Of a stretch of DNA of 64,000 nt, positions 1 to 8,306 are shown one piece after another. Positions within the stretch are counted from its first letter, which is position 1, and the number at the start of each line of letters is the position of its first letter. The stretch is taken from contig NZ_CP092427.2 of the NCBI RefSeq assembly GCF_022374875.2, positions 2,604,001 to 2,668,000 on the forward strand, written 5' to 3'. This DNA is from Mycolicibacterium rufum (GTDB lineage Bacteria; Actinomycetota; Actinomycetes; Mycobacteriales; Mycobacteriaceae). Under the pieces are notes generated by a model. The model was not told the origin of the DNA and searched no databases. It saw only the letters and a program-made list of their open reading frames with translations. The position numbers and the translations under genes are program-made.

Positions 1-1501
1 CGATCACGCCGCGTTCGTCGGTCAGCGCGTCGGTGATCACCACGACGGTCTCGCAGTCCAGGTCGCGCAGGTTCTCCAGCGCGCCCGCGTTGAAGTAGGT
101 GTTCGACGGCACCCGGAACCACTGCGGCGGCGTGCGCCGCTGCGCCACGGTCTTGATGTTGAGCAGCTGGCGGTAGTTGACGTTCTCGGTGGTGCTCGAC
201 CCGCCCCACGTGCCGCAGCCGAGCGAGAACGTCGGCGTCAGGTTGTTGTAGACGCCGCCCAGCGCGCCGACGGCGGTGGGCGCGTTGACGAGGATGCGCC
301 CGGTGCGCACCGCCGCGCTGTACGCGTCGATGACCGCCTGGTCGTGGGCGTAGACCGCCGACGTGTGGCCCAGCCCGCCGTGCTCGGTGACCAGCACGGC
401 GACGTCGATGGCGTGTCCGACGTCGCGGGCCCGGACCACGCCGAGCACCGGCATCAGCTTCTCGGCCACCAGTGGGTGCGCGGCCAGCGCGTCGAGATCC
501 GCCGGCAGCGGAGCCAGCAGCACCTTCACCGTGGGCGGCACCGAAAAACCGGCTCGCGCAGCCAGTTCCGGCGCTTTCTGGCCCAGCGCGTCGAGGGAGA
601 TCTTGTCGCCGCGGCCGAACGCGAACCGGGTGATCGCCGCGGCCTCGTCCTCGGTCATCAGCCGGGCGCCCATCCGCTCGAACTCGGCGATCATCGCGTC
701 GTACACCTCGTCGTCGATCACGCAGGTCTGCTCGGCCGGGCAGATCACCGACGAGTCGAACGTCTTGGAGATCAAGATGTCGACCACCGCGCCCTTGAGG
801 TCGGCGGTCTTGTGGATGTAGATCGGCGCGTTCCCCGGTCCCACGCACAGTCCCGGCTTGCCCGAGGCGCTCGCCAGCGCGACGATCTTCGGTCCGCCGG
901 TCACCCAGATGAAGTCGACCGCGGGGTGCTTGAACAGATAGTGCGTCACCTCGTGGGCCTCGTCCGGGATCACCTGAAGGGCCCCGGCGGGCATGCCCGC
1001 CGCCTCGGCGGCCGCGCGCAGGATCTCGACGCTGCGCTGACAGGACCGCACCGCGTACGGCGACGGGCGGAACACGATGGCGTTGCGGGTCTTCGCCGCG
1101 ACGATGGCCTTGAAGAGCACCGTCGAGGTCGGATTGGTGACCGGGGTGATGGCCAACACGACCCCGATCGGTTCGGCGACGTGGACGATGTTGTGCTCGA
1201 CGTCGGTGTCGATGACGCCGACCGACTTCTTGTCGCGCAGGTAGTCGTGCAGGAACTCGGTGGCGACGTAGTTCTTGACCACCTTGTCCTCGAAGACGCC
1301 GAACCCGGTTTCCTCGATCGCCACCCCGGCGAGTTCGGCCGCCGCGCGCACCCCCGCGCGGACCATCGCCTCGACGATCCGGTCGACCTGCGCCTGGTCC
1401 AGAGCGCGGAATTCGGCGGCGGCGGCCGCCGCGGTGGCGACGACCGCGTCGATCTCGGCGGTCCGGATGTCCGGTTCGTGGACAGCGGTGCTCGTCGTCA
1501 T
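1..1501 (-). CDS. adhE: Bifunctional acetaldehyde-CoA/alcohol dehydrogenase, partial
   Basis: Only the first 500 codons lie in the window; the gene runs off the left edge. Start ATG at 1501 follows a GAGGAGG ribosome site. Residues about 1-445 form a CoA-acylating aldehyde dehydrogenase domain with nucleophile Cys254 in VICPAEQ. Residues about 446-500 (GCGTWGG, then ENVNYRQLLNIKTVA) match the linker leading into the iron-dependent alcohol dehydrogenase half of AdhE, so this is not a stand-alone aldehyde dehydrogenase. AdhE converts acetyl-CoA to acetaldehyde and then ethanol using NADH, or the reverse. The second domain is not visible, so fusion is inferred from the linker. It stands alone, divergent from the collagen-like gene. 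Confidence 0.85.
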   Translation of the reverse strand, partial: MTTSTAVHEPDIRTAEIDAVVATAAAAAAEFRALDQAQVDRIVEAMVRAGVRAAAELAGVAIEETGFGVFEDKVVKNYVATEFLHDYLRDKKSVGVIDTDVEHNIVHVAEPIGVVLAITPVTNPTSTVLFKAIVAAKTRNAIVFRPSPYAVRSCQRSVEILRAAAEAAGMPAGALQVIPDEAHEVTHYLFKHPAVDFIWVTGGPKIVALASASGKPGLCVGPGNAPIYIHKTADLKGAVVDILISKTFDSSVICPAEQTCVIDDEVYDAMIAEFERMGARLMTEDEAAAITRFAFGRGDKISLDALGQKAPELAARAGFSVPPTVKVLLAPLPADLDALAAHPLVAEKLMPVLGVVRARDVGHAIDVAVLVTEHGGLGHTSAVYAHDQAVIDAYSAAVRTGRILVNAPTAVGALGGVYNNLTPTFSLGCGTWGGSSTTENVNYRQLLNIKTVAQRRTPPQWFRVPSNTYFNAGALENLRDLDCETVVVITDALTDERGVI

Positions 1502-1644
1502 CGGCGGGCCTCCTCGGTGCAGGGGGCGCAGTCGGTGCGCCGCTGCCATCGTCGGTCGCCGGCGCACAGGCGACTAGAGGCTTAAGTCCGTGCCGTCCGG
1601 CCCAGGGTGATTGAGGTCACGTGATGCGGGGTAGAGGTGCGTTC

Positions 1645-2142
1645 ATGCTGCAGAAACACTGGACCCTTCCCCCCGTCGTCGCCGTGTGCACCGCGGCGGC
1701 GGCACTCGCTCTGGCTCCGCTCGCCGCCGCGGGCGGTCCGGCCGGCTGTGTCGACCCCTACGGCACCGGCTGCGCCGCTCCGCCCCCGCCGCCGCCTCCG
1801 GCGCCCGGCTACTGGGCGCCGCCGCCGCCGGCCCCGGGCTACGTGCCCCCGCCGGCACCCGGCTACGGCGTGGCCGGCCCGGGCGGCGCTGCGGGCGCGA
1901 TCCCCGGCGGACCCGGCGGCGTGGCCGGACCGGGCGGTGCCGCGGGCGCCATCCCGGGTGGACCGGCGGGAGCTGCCGGTCCGGCCGGTGCGGCCGGCGT
2001 GATTCCGGGCGGACCCGGCGGCGTGGCCGGACCGGGCGGCGCCTCGGGCGCCATCCCCGGCGGGCCGAGCGGCGCGGCGGGACCGGGCGGCGCCTCAGGG
2101 TGCATCCCGGGCGTCGGCTGCGGCACCGTCCCCGCGGGTTAG
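1645..2142 (+). CDS. Secreted collagen-like Pro/Gly-rich repeat protein
   Basis: 165 residues from the ATG at 1645, which has GTAGAGG upstream; an in-frame GTG at 1621 is less likely because the signal peptide then starts late. Residues 1-28 are a signal peptide (hydrophobic VVAVCTAAAALALAPLAAA). A Pro-rich stretch with PPPPPPP and PGYWAPPPP follows, then about five tandem 17-residue units of the type VAGPGGAAGAIPGG, and a short tail with two Cys. Gly-rich periodic repeats suggest an extended surface or secreted protein. No enzymatic motif is visible and I cannot assign a function. It is convergent with the MFS exporter, four bases apart. Confidence 0.8.
   Translation: MLQKHWTLPPVVAVCTAAAALALAPLAAAGGPAGCVDPYGTGCAAPPPPPPPAPGYWAPPPPAPGYVPPPAPGYGVAGPGGAAGAIPGGPGGVAGPGGAAGAIPGGPAGAAGPAGAAGVIPGGPGGVAGPGGASGAIPGGPSGAAGPGGASGCIPGVGCGTVPAG
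1870..2118 (+). repeat. 51-bp tandem repeat inside collagen-like gene
   Basis: Four full 51-base units (1870-1920, 1921-1971, 1972-2022, 2023-2073) and a partial fifth encode 17-residue blocks of the form xAGPGGAxGxIPGGPxG. The units differ mostly at third positions and at a few Gly/Ala/Ser sites, which suggests expansion by slippage or recombination followed by drift. Confidence 0.85.
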
Positions 2143-2146
2143 CCGC

Positions 2147-3619
2147 TCACTGCTCACGCGCTTCGGCGGGGTGCATCGGCGGCCCGCTGATCGCGCAGTG
2201 CGGGCATTCGCCGATCCGGATCCGGTCCTCGTGGTGGACCGGATCCGGACGTCGGCGCATACCGACCGCCGCGGTCGCCGAGGCGAGCACCATCAGTCCG
2301 GCAGCGATCGTGACGGCCAGCCGGAAGCCCCGGTCGAAGGCCGCCGGATCGGCGTAGTCCGCGCCGCTGATGCCCGCGATCCCGGGGAGCACGGCCACCG
2401 CCAAGAGGCCGCCCACCCGGGCCACGGCGTTGTTCACCCCCGATGCCGATCCAGCCAGACTCTGCGGTGCGGCGTCGAGCACCGCGGTCGTCAACGGTGC
2501 GACCACCAGGACCATCCCCGAGCCGAACACCAGGGCCGCGGGCAGCACGTCGACCAGCCAGGAGGCGTCGGCACCGATGCGGCTCATGAGCATCAGCCCG
2601 GCTCCGGCGATCAGCGGGCCCAGGGTCATCGGCACGCGTGGCCCGATGCGTGCGGACCAGGCGCCTGCCCGCGCCGAGAACAGCAGCATCACGAGCGTGA
2701 ACGGCAGCAGCGCGGTGCCGGCCGCCACGGGACTGAACCCGGCGACCGTCTGCAACTGCAGTACCAGCAGCAGGAACGCGGCGCCCAACGCCCCGTAGAT
2801 CAACAGCGTGATGACGTTGGCGACGCGAAAAATGCTGTTGGAGAACAGGCGCGGGGGGATCAGCGGGTGCGGTGACCGTCGCTCGACGACGACGAAAGCC
2901 GCCAGCGCCAGCACACCGACGCAGATCGCCACCGCGACGACGGTGTCCGCACCGTCGTTGCCCCATCGGGTCAATCCGTAGGTCAGCGTTCCCAGACCGA
3001 GTGCGGTCAGCACCGCCCCGGCCGCGTCGAGACCCGGCGGCGCATCCTCGTCACGGCTCTCCGGGACGTGCAGCGCGGTCACCACGATCACCACGGCAGC
3101 CATCGGCACGTTGATGAGAAAGACCGCGCGCCAATTCCATTCGACGAGGAAGCCGCCGACGAACGGTCCGATCGCGCCTGCGATACCGCCCAGGCCGGAC
3201 CACGCGCCGATCGCGGCGGCCCGGTCCGCTCCGCGGAAGGACGCCGAAATCAACGCAAGGCTGCCGGGGGTGAGCAGCGCCCCGCCGACACCCTGCAGGG
3301 CGCGGGACGCGATCAGCGCCTCGGTGTTCGGCGCGAGTCCGCACGCCACCGACGCGACCGCGAACCACACCACCCCGATGAGGAACACCCGGCGTCGGCC
3401 GAAGTGGTCTCCGAACGAACCCCCGAGCAGGATGAGCGACGCCAGCGACAGCGTGTAGGCGTTGATGGTCCACTGCAGACCCCCGAAGCCGGATCCGAGG
3501 TCGGCCCCGATGTGCGGAAGTGCCACGTTGACGACTGTGCCGTCGATCATCACCATGGCCGAGCCCAGCACCGTCGCCAACAGCACCCAGCGGCCGGAGA
3601 CGGGACCGCTGCGGGGCAC
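2147..3619 (-). CDS. DHA2-family MFS drug:H+ antiporter
   Basis: 490 residues with about 14 hydrophobic segments, the layout of the EmrB/QacA (DHA2) branch of the major facilitator superfamily. The N-terminus has the typical MIDGTVVNVALP segment, motif A appears as GDHFGRRR near residue 70, and motif C-like GAIGPFVGG lies in helix 5. The protein probably exports a toxic or hydrophobic compound across the inner membrane; the substrate cannot be read from sequence. The cytoplasmic C-tail carries an odd short CPHC motif (GECPHC), which could bind metal. The downstream end is convergent with the collagen-like gene; the next gene upstream on the same strand ends three bases before this start region. 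Confidence 0.85.
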   Translation of the reverse strand: MPRSGPVSGRWVLLATVLGSAMVMIDGTVVNVALPHIGADLGSGFGGLQWTINAYTLSLASLILLGGSFGDHFGRRRVFLIGVVWFAVASVACGLAPNTEALIASRALQGVGGALLTPGSLALISASFRGADRAAAIGAWSGLGGIAGAIGPFVGGFLVEWNWRAVFLINVPMAAVVIVVTALHVPESRDEDAPPGLDAAGAVLTALGLGTLTYGLTRWGNDGADTVVAVAICVGVLALAAFVVVERRSPHPLIPPRLFSNSIFRVANVITLLIYGALGAAFLLLVLQLQTVAGFSPVAAGTALLPFTLVMLLFSARAGAWSARIGPRVPMTLGPLIAGAGLMLMSRIGADASWLVDVLPAALVFGSGMVLVVAPLTTAVLDAAPQSLAGSASGVNNAVARVGGLLAVAVLPGIAGISGADYADPAAFDRGFRLAVTIAAGLMVLASATAAVGMRRRPDPVHHEDRIRIGECPHCAISGPPMHPAEAREQ

Positions 3620-3622
3620 GAC

Positions 3623-4171
3623 TCAGGACAGTACGCGCCGCAACGCTCCCCTGGCGACCTCCTCGGGCCGGTACTGCTCGCTGGCGTAGGCACCGATCAG
3701 GACCAGCGCGCCGGTGGTGGCGGGCACCACCCACTGCAGCGCCGTCAGCTGCTTCTGCGCCGAGGCGACGTCCGGCGGCGTGGCCGGCGTCGGGGTGGTG
3801 GCGTCATCGGCCGGGACGGCGTGGTGTTGCGAGACCTTCGCGCCGAGGGTCCGGCTGTAGGCGGTGACGCCGAGCGCCAGGGCGGTCAGCCCCGTCTTCA
3901 CCAAAGCCATGGAGGGAACGCCCTTTTGAGCCTTCATGCGACCCGCGTCGTGCTTGACCAGACCGGCCGCGCCGATCAGGTGTGCGCCGATGGCCGCGGC
4001 GTTGACCGGAGTCCAGCGGTCCCAGCCCTCGTTGGCGACCGCGCCGACGTCGCGCGGGGACCCGGCCGACGACGACGCGGGATTCAGGGTGACGGCGTTG
4101 GCGAGGGTGCCGCCGAACCAGGCGGCCAGACCGACGTCGTGAAGCTGGTGGAACAGTGTGGCGCGAGCCAT
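3623..4171 (-). CDS. Conserved mycobacterial membrane protein, four predicted TM segments
   Basis: 182 residues starting at the ATG at 4171 with AAGGAGA upstream. Four hydrophobic segments are visible (around residues 10-25, 50-70, 88-108 and 150-170), separated by a Pro/Thr/Ala-rich loop. The start MARATLFHQLHDVG is typical of a conserved actinobacterial family, but I know no function for it. It ends three bases before the MFS exporter start, so the two are probably cotranscribed. A much longer open frame on this strand reaching beyond 5 kb is non-coding upstream of this ATG because it covers the epimerase gene. Confidence 0.7.
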   Translation of the reverse strand: MARATLFHQLHDVGLAAWFGGTLANAVTLNPASSSAGSPRDVGAVANEGWDRWTPVNAAAIGAHLIGAAGLVKHDAGRMKAQKGVPSMALVKTGLTALALGVTAYSRTLGAKVSQHHAVPADDATTPTPATPPDVASAQKQLTALQWVVPATTGALVLIGAYASEQYRPEEVARGALRRVLS

Positions 4172-4327
4172 GATCTTCTCCTTCGACTGTGAGCGGTAGT
4201 CCGCCGTCGTACCCCGCGGCATTCCGGGTAAACGCGGGCCGCCGCCGGAGCGAGAGATGTCGGATCCGTAAGAATTTCGCTGCCCACGTTCGTGTTTCAT
4301 TCGTCTACCACGGTGTATGCCCCGCGC

Positions 4328-5710
4328 ATGGACCAGCGGCGACGCATCCTCATCACGGGCGCCTCGGGCAACGTGGGCGCCGGGGTGCTGCGCGAGCTCG
4401 CCCGCCAGGAACCCGACGCCGAACTGATCGGTGTGTGCCGGCGCCCGCCGACCCACGGGACGCTCTACCAGGCGGTGCAGTGGTGCCCGGTCGATCTGTC
4501 GGCGCCCGACGCCGCCGCCCGGCTGACCGCCGCCATGCGCGACGTCGACGTCGTCGTCCACCTCGCCCTGGCCGTGCAGCCCGTCGACGACGAGGACTAT
4601 CTCTATCGCGCCAATGTCGTTGGGACACAGGCGGTGCTGACGGCCATGGCGGCCACCGGGGTGCATCACCTGGTGTACGCGTCGAGCCTCGGCATCTACG
4701 CACCGAGCGGATCGACGACACCGGTACCCGAGACGTGGTCGACCACCGGACAGGCCACCTCGACCTACAGCAGGCACAAGGTGATCGTCGAGGGTTTGCT
4801 CGACGAGTTCGAACGCACGCACCCGGACGCGATCGTCGCCCGCTTCCGCCCGACCGTGGTGGTTCAACGGCACGCCGCGTTCGAGATCCGTGCGCTCTAC
4901 CTCGGCCCGCTCATCCCCCGCGCGGTGCTGGAAGTGCTGCGCCGCAGGAAGCTGCCGGTGCTGCCCCTGCCGGACGGCCTGGCGCTGCAGTTCGTGCACG
5001 CCGACGACGTCGGCGACGCGGTGGTTCGGCTGATCCGGCGGCGCGCCCGCGGCTCGTTCAACATCGCCGCCGACCCGCTGCACGTCGCCGCGCTGGCCGG
5101 GCTGGTCGGGGCGCGTCCCGTCCGGGTGGACCCAGGCTGGATGAGATCGGCCGTCGTCGCGCTGCACCGGCTGCGGGTGGTCGCGGTGACGCCCGGCTGG
5201 TACGACGTGGCGACGCGCTCGCCGGTGATGGACACGGCCAAGGCCCGCGACGATCTGGGCTGGCAGCCCGTGCGGACGTCGACCGATGCCGCCCGCGAAC
5301 TCATCGAGGGTCTCGCCAACGGCGCGACCGGCACCAGCCCGGCACTCGGCGCGACCGACGGCGCACCGACCGACACCACCACCCCGGTCGAGCGCGTCCA
5401 CGACGCGACGCTGTTGGCGTGGTGTGCGATGGCGGCCGCACGCGCGCGGCGCCGGCGACGTCCCGGTCTGCTCTACGGCAGCGTCGTGGCCGCCAACCTC
5501 CTGGCCGGAACCCCAGCGGCGCTGGACAGGGTGCGCGAGCGCCGCCGCGATCCCGTCGCGGTGCTCGCCCCTCTCGCGGTCGGCGCCGCCGTGCTCACCA
5601 GCGCGCGCGGCGGCTGGCCCTCCGCGGCGACCGCCGCAGCCCTCGGCGTCCTCGGGATCGCCGAACGCAGACGAAACGACGCTCACGGCATGGGAGAGGC
5701 ACAGCGATGA
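4328..5710 (+). CDS. NAD-dependent epimerase/dehydratase with hydrophobic C-terminal extension
   Basis: 460 residues from the ATG at 4328. Residues about 1-310 are an extended-SDR domain: Rossmann motif TGASGNVG near residue 10, catalytic-type Ser in YASSLG and a YSRHK motif carrying Tyr-x3-Lys. The last 130 residues are Arg-rich and hydrophobic (ANLLAGTPAALDRV, LAPLAVGAAVLTSARGG), so the protein is probably membrane associated, which is unusual for sugar epimerases. Substrate unknown; a nucleotide-sugar, steroid or lipid are all possible. Its stop overlaps the start of the next SDR gene (ATGA), so the two form an operon. Confidence 0.8.
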   Translation: MDQRRRILITGASGNVGAGVLRELARQEPDAELIGVCRRPPTHGTLYQAVQWCPVDLSAPDAAARLTAAMRDVDVVVHLALAVQPVDDEDYLYRANVVGTQAVLTAMAATGVHHLVYASSLGIYAPSGSTTPVPETWSTTGQATSTYSRHKVIVEGLLDEFERTHPDAIVARFRPTVVVQRHAAFEIRALYLGPLIPRAVLEVLRRRKLPVLPLPDGLALQFVHADDVGDAVVRLIRRRARGSFNIAADPLHVAALAGLVGARPVRVDPGWMRSAVVALHRLRVVAVTPGWYDVATRSPVMDTAKARDDLGWQPVRTSTDAARELIEGLANGATGTSPALGATDGAPTDTTTPVERVHDATLLAWCAMAAARARRRRRPGLLYGSVVAANLLAGTPAALDRVRERRRDPVAVLAPLAVGAAVLTSARGGWPSAATAAALGVLGIAERRRNDAHGMGEAQR

Positions 5711-6588
5711 CCGACATCGACACCGAGCGCGACACCAGAGTCGCGGTGATCACCGGCGCCTCCAGCGGCATCGGGCGGGAGACCGCGCTTCGCTACGGCG
5801 AGCGGCACGCCCGACTGGTGCTCGCCGCCCGCTCCGACGGGGCGTTGCGCGAGGTCGCCGAGGAATGCCGCCGCGCCGGCGCCTCCGACGTGATCGTCGC
5901 ACCGACCGACATCAGCGACGCCGACCAGGTCGAGGAGATGTTCGACCTGGCGGTCCAGCGATTCGGCCGCATCGACGTCGCGGCACAGTGCGCGGCGATC
6001 ACGGCGTTCGGCCGGTTCGAAGACCTGCCCGCCGAGGTCTTCGACGCGATCATCCGCACGAACCTCCTCGGCGCGGCCAACGTCGCGCGCTCGGCGCTCA
6101 CGCGTTTCCAGCCGCGCGGTGCGGGGCAGCTGGTGCTGGTCGGATCCCTGCTCGGGGTCACCGCCGTTCCCTACCAATCGGCCTATGTGGCAAGTAAATT
6201 CGCCATCTGCGGGTTGGTCCGCGCGTTGCGCCAGGAGAACCGGCACCTTCCCGGTGTGCGCGTACACGGCATCTATCCCGGACCCGTCGACACGCCCGTC
6301 TACGCATCCGCGGGCAACTATCTCGAGCAGCAGACACCGCGGGTGCCGCCCACGTCGGACGCGCCCGGCACCATCGCGGCGGCCATCGTGCGGGCCGCCG
6401 AGAAGTCGTCGTCGACCGAGCGTCAGGTGGGCTGGTTGAACCTGCCGGCCATCGCGACGTACCGCCTCGTCCCGGGGGTCTTCGACGCCGTGATCGGGCC
6501 GCTGATCCGGCGGGTGATGTTCACCGCACAGTCGAGTGCGGACTCGGCGGGCAACGTTTTCGAGCCGCCTGCGACCGGCCGGGCCTGA
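5707..6588 (+). CDS. Short-chain dehydrogenase/reductase
   Basis: 293 residues starting in an ATGA overlap with the epimerase gene. Classical SDR: cofactor motif TGASSGIG near residue 18, catalytic Ser in VGSLLG, and YVASK with Tyr and Lys. The residues where NNAG is usual read QCAAIT, a variation sometimes seen. The C-terminal 90 residues carry a hydrophobic segment near the end (LVPGVFDAVIGPLIRRVMF), typical of mycobacterial SDRs annotated as acting on lipid or steroid substrates. Substrate cannot be assigned. Coupled translation with the membrane-associated epimerase suggests consecutive steps. Confidence 0.85.
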   Translation: MTDIDTERDTRVAVITGASSGIGRETALRYGERHARLVLAARSDGALREVAEECRRAGASDVIVAPTDISDADQVEEMFDLAVQRFGRIDVAAQCAAITAFGRFEDLPAEVFDAIIRTNLLGAANVARSALTRFQPRGAGQLVLVGSLLGVTAVPYQSAYVASKFAICGLVRALRQENRHLPGVRVHGIYPGPVDTPVYASAGNYLEQQTPRVPPTSDAPGTIAAAIVRAAEKSSSTERQVGWLNLPAIATYRLVPGVFDAVIGPLIRRVMFTAQSSADSAGNVFEPPATGRA

Positions 6589-6661
6589 GTCAGCGAACGT
6601 CGCCCGATCGGCGGGATGGGCGGACCGCGCAGCAGCGAACGAACGCTATGCAGCCTCACTT

Positions 6662-6673
6662 TTGACCGGTCAA
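6662..6673. promoter_or_regulatory. 12-bp palindrome, candidate operator/-35 of the DUF3303 gene
   Basis: TTGACCGGTCAA is a perfect palindrome about 95 bases before the DUF3303 start and includes a TTGACC -35-like hexamer. A second inverted repeat, TCAGGCG (6676-6682) and CGCCTGA (6698-6704), follows and could be a further operator or a weak terminator of the SDR gene. No bound regulator can be named. Confidence 0.35.
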
Positions 6674-6768
6674 GATCAGGCGTTTTGGCAGTTCAAGCGC
6701 CTGACGAGGGCGTGGTGACGAGCGGACACTGAAGCCGTCCAGTTCAGCCCAGCGCTAGGAGGATTCTC

Positions 6769-7080
6769 ATGAAGTACGCCATGACGTGGACATCGCGCCT
6801 CAACGGATCGGGCAAAGACAACGAAGAGGCCCTGCGCCGCGCGCTCGCCCTCTTCTCGAAGTGGCAACCGCCCGCCGGCACCACCTTCCACCAGTTCGTC
6901 GGCCGGGTCGATGCCGGCGGCGGGTACGCCATCGTGGAAACCGACAACCCCGCTGAACTGCTGGATGGCACAAGCAAGTTCATCGCGTTCAACGAGTTCC
7001 AGATCCATCCCGTCGTCGACATGGCCGAATGGGCCCACGCCGGACAGGAAGGCATCGACTTCCGGGACTCCGTCAGCTGA
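6769..7080 (+). CDS. DUF3303 family small protein
   Basis: 103 residues, with a strong AGGAGG site before the ATG at 6769. The start MKYAMTWTSR, a central GGGYAIVETD strand and the end HPVVDMAEW fit the DUF3303 family, small ferredoxin-like alpha-beta proteins distantly similar to dimeric alpha-beta barrels. The function is unknown. It is probably transcribed alone from its own promoter, since about 180 bases separate it from the SDR gene. Confidence 0.75.
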   Translation: MKYAMTWTSRLNGSGKDNEEALRRALALFSKWQPPAGTTFHQFVGRVDAGGGYAIVETDNPAELLDGTSKFIAFNEFQIHPVVDMAEWAHAGQEGIDFRDSVS

Positions 7081-7178
7081 GCGGGTCATCCCCGACTGAG
7101 CGCGTGGCATCGCGACGCGCTCACCACTAAATTCGTGCTTGAACTGCGCTTCGGCAACGAAATTCCTAGGATGCCTCC

Positions 7179-8306
7179 ATGCCATCCGGAACGGCCGTGT
7201 CGAAACGAGGCGCGGGCGCAGACGACGACGCCGCCGTCCCGCAGATCGAACTGATCGGCGTCCGGAAGGAATTCGGCGATTCCCGGCATCCCGTGGTGGC
7301 CGTGGAGGGCGCCGACCTCGCGATCGCCGACGGTGAGCTGTTCGCGATCCTGGGGCCGTCGGGGTCGGGAAAGACCACGCTGCTGCGGATGATCGCGGGC
7401 TTCGAACAGCCCACCTCGGGCACGATCCGACTGGGCGGTCGCGACGTCACCGCACTGCCGCCCGCCCAGCGCGACACCAACACGGTGTTTCAGCAGTACG
7501 CGCTGTTCCCCCACATGACCGTGACGCAGAACGTCGAGTACGGGCTGCGGGTGCGCGGCGTCGGCAAGGCCGAACGGCGCCGCCGCGCCGCCGAGGTGCT
7601 GGAGATGGTCCGGCTCGGCGGGCACGCGGCGCGCAAGCCCGCCGAACTGTCGGGCGGTCAGCAGCAGCGGGTGGCGCTGGCCCGCGCCCTGGTCGGCCGG
7701 CCCCGGGTGCTGCTGCTCGACGAACCGCTGGGCGCGCTCGACCTCAAGCTGCGCGAGCAGATGCAGGTCGAACTCAAGGCCATCCAGCGCGAGGTCGGCA
7801 TCACCTTCGTCATCGTCACCCACGACCAGGACGAGGCGCTGACGCTCTGCGACCGCCTCGTCGTGCTCAACAACGGCCGCATCGAGCAGATCGGCGCGGC
7901 CCGCGAGGTCTACGAGCATCCCGCCAACCGGTTCGTCGCGGACTTCGTCGGCACCTCGAATGTTCTCGACGGCGACACTGCCCAGGCGGTCCTCGGCAGG
8001 CGCGGCACCTTCGCCATCCGCCCCGAGCGCATCGCGGTGCTCGATCCCGCAGCACCGGCTCCGGCCGGTCAGCGCAGCGTCACCGCCGAGGTGGCCGAGG
8101 TCGTCTACGCCGGGCCGATCACCCGGGTCGCGGCGACCGTGACCGGGCCGGACACCGCCGCCGGTCCCGTGCGGCTGACCGCGACCCTGCTCTCGGCCGA
8201 TGCGTCCACGGCCTTGACCCACGGCACCCGCGTCGTCCTGGCGTGGCCAGACACCGCCGTCCGTGATCTCACCGATTTGCCCACCGATCTCGAGGAGGAC
8301 TCATGA
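7179..8306 (+). CDS. ABC importer ATPase, polyamine (PotA) type
   Basis: 375 residues. Walker [10 protein letters not shown] near residue 60, Q-loop FQQYALF, signature LSGGQQQRV near 155, Walker B VLLLDEP and switch His in VTHDQDE are all intact. Residues about 260-375 form a TOBE-type regulatory domain, as in PotA and MalK. It energises the uptake system encoded by the next three genes, with which it overlaps (ATGA at 8303-8306). Start choice is uncertain: no strong ribosome site precedes 7179. Substrate class is inferred from the binding protein and the permeases. Confidence 0.85.
   Translation: MPSGTAVSKRGAGADDDAAVPQIELIGVRKEFGDSRHPVVAVEGADLAIADGELFAILGPSGSGKTTLLRMIAGFEQPTSGTIRLGGRDVTALPPAQRDTNTVFQQYALFPHMTVTQNVEYGLRVRGVGKAERRRRAAEVLEMVRLGGHAARKPAELSGGQQQRVALARALVGRPRVLLLDEPLGALDLKLREQMQVELKAIQREVGITFVIVTHDQDEALTLCDRLVVLNNGRIEQIGAAREVYEHPANRFVADFVGTSNVLDGDTAQAVLGRRGTFAIRPERIAVLDPAAPAPAGQRSVTAEVAEVVYAGPITRVAATVTGPDTAAGPVRLTATLLSADASTALTHGTRVVLAWPDTAVRDLTDLPTDLEEDS

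Noticed and set aside
344..1585. 413-residue plus-strand open frame over adhE
   Set aside because: It is a shadow frame rich in Arg, Gly and His. The minus strand carries AdhE with its catalytic Cys.
2100..2200. Terminator between collagen-like and MFS genes
   Set aside because: Only a weak CCCCGC/GCGGGG pairing with a very long loop is visible.
4172..5686. Very long open frame on the minus strand opposite the epimerase gene
   Set aside because: It is open because of high G+C. Its translation is Arg/Gly/His-rich and shows no domain, while the plus strand encodes a clear SDR protein.
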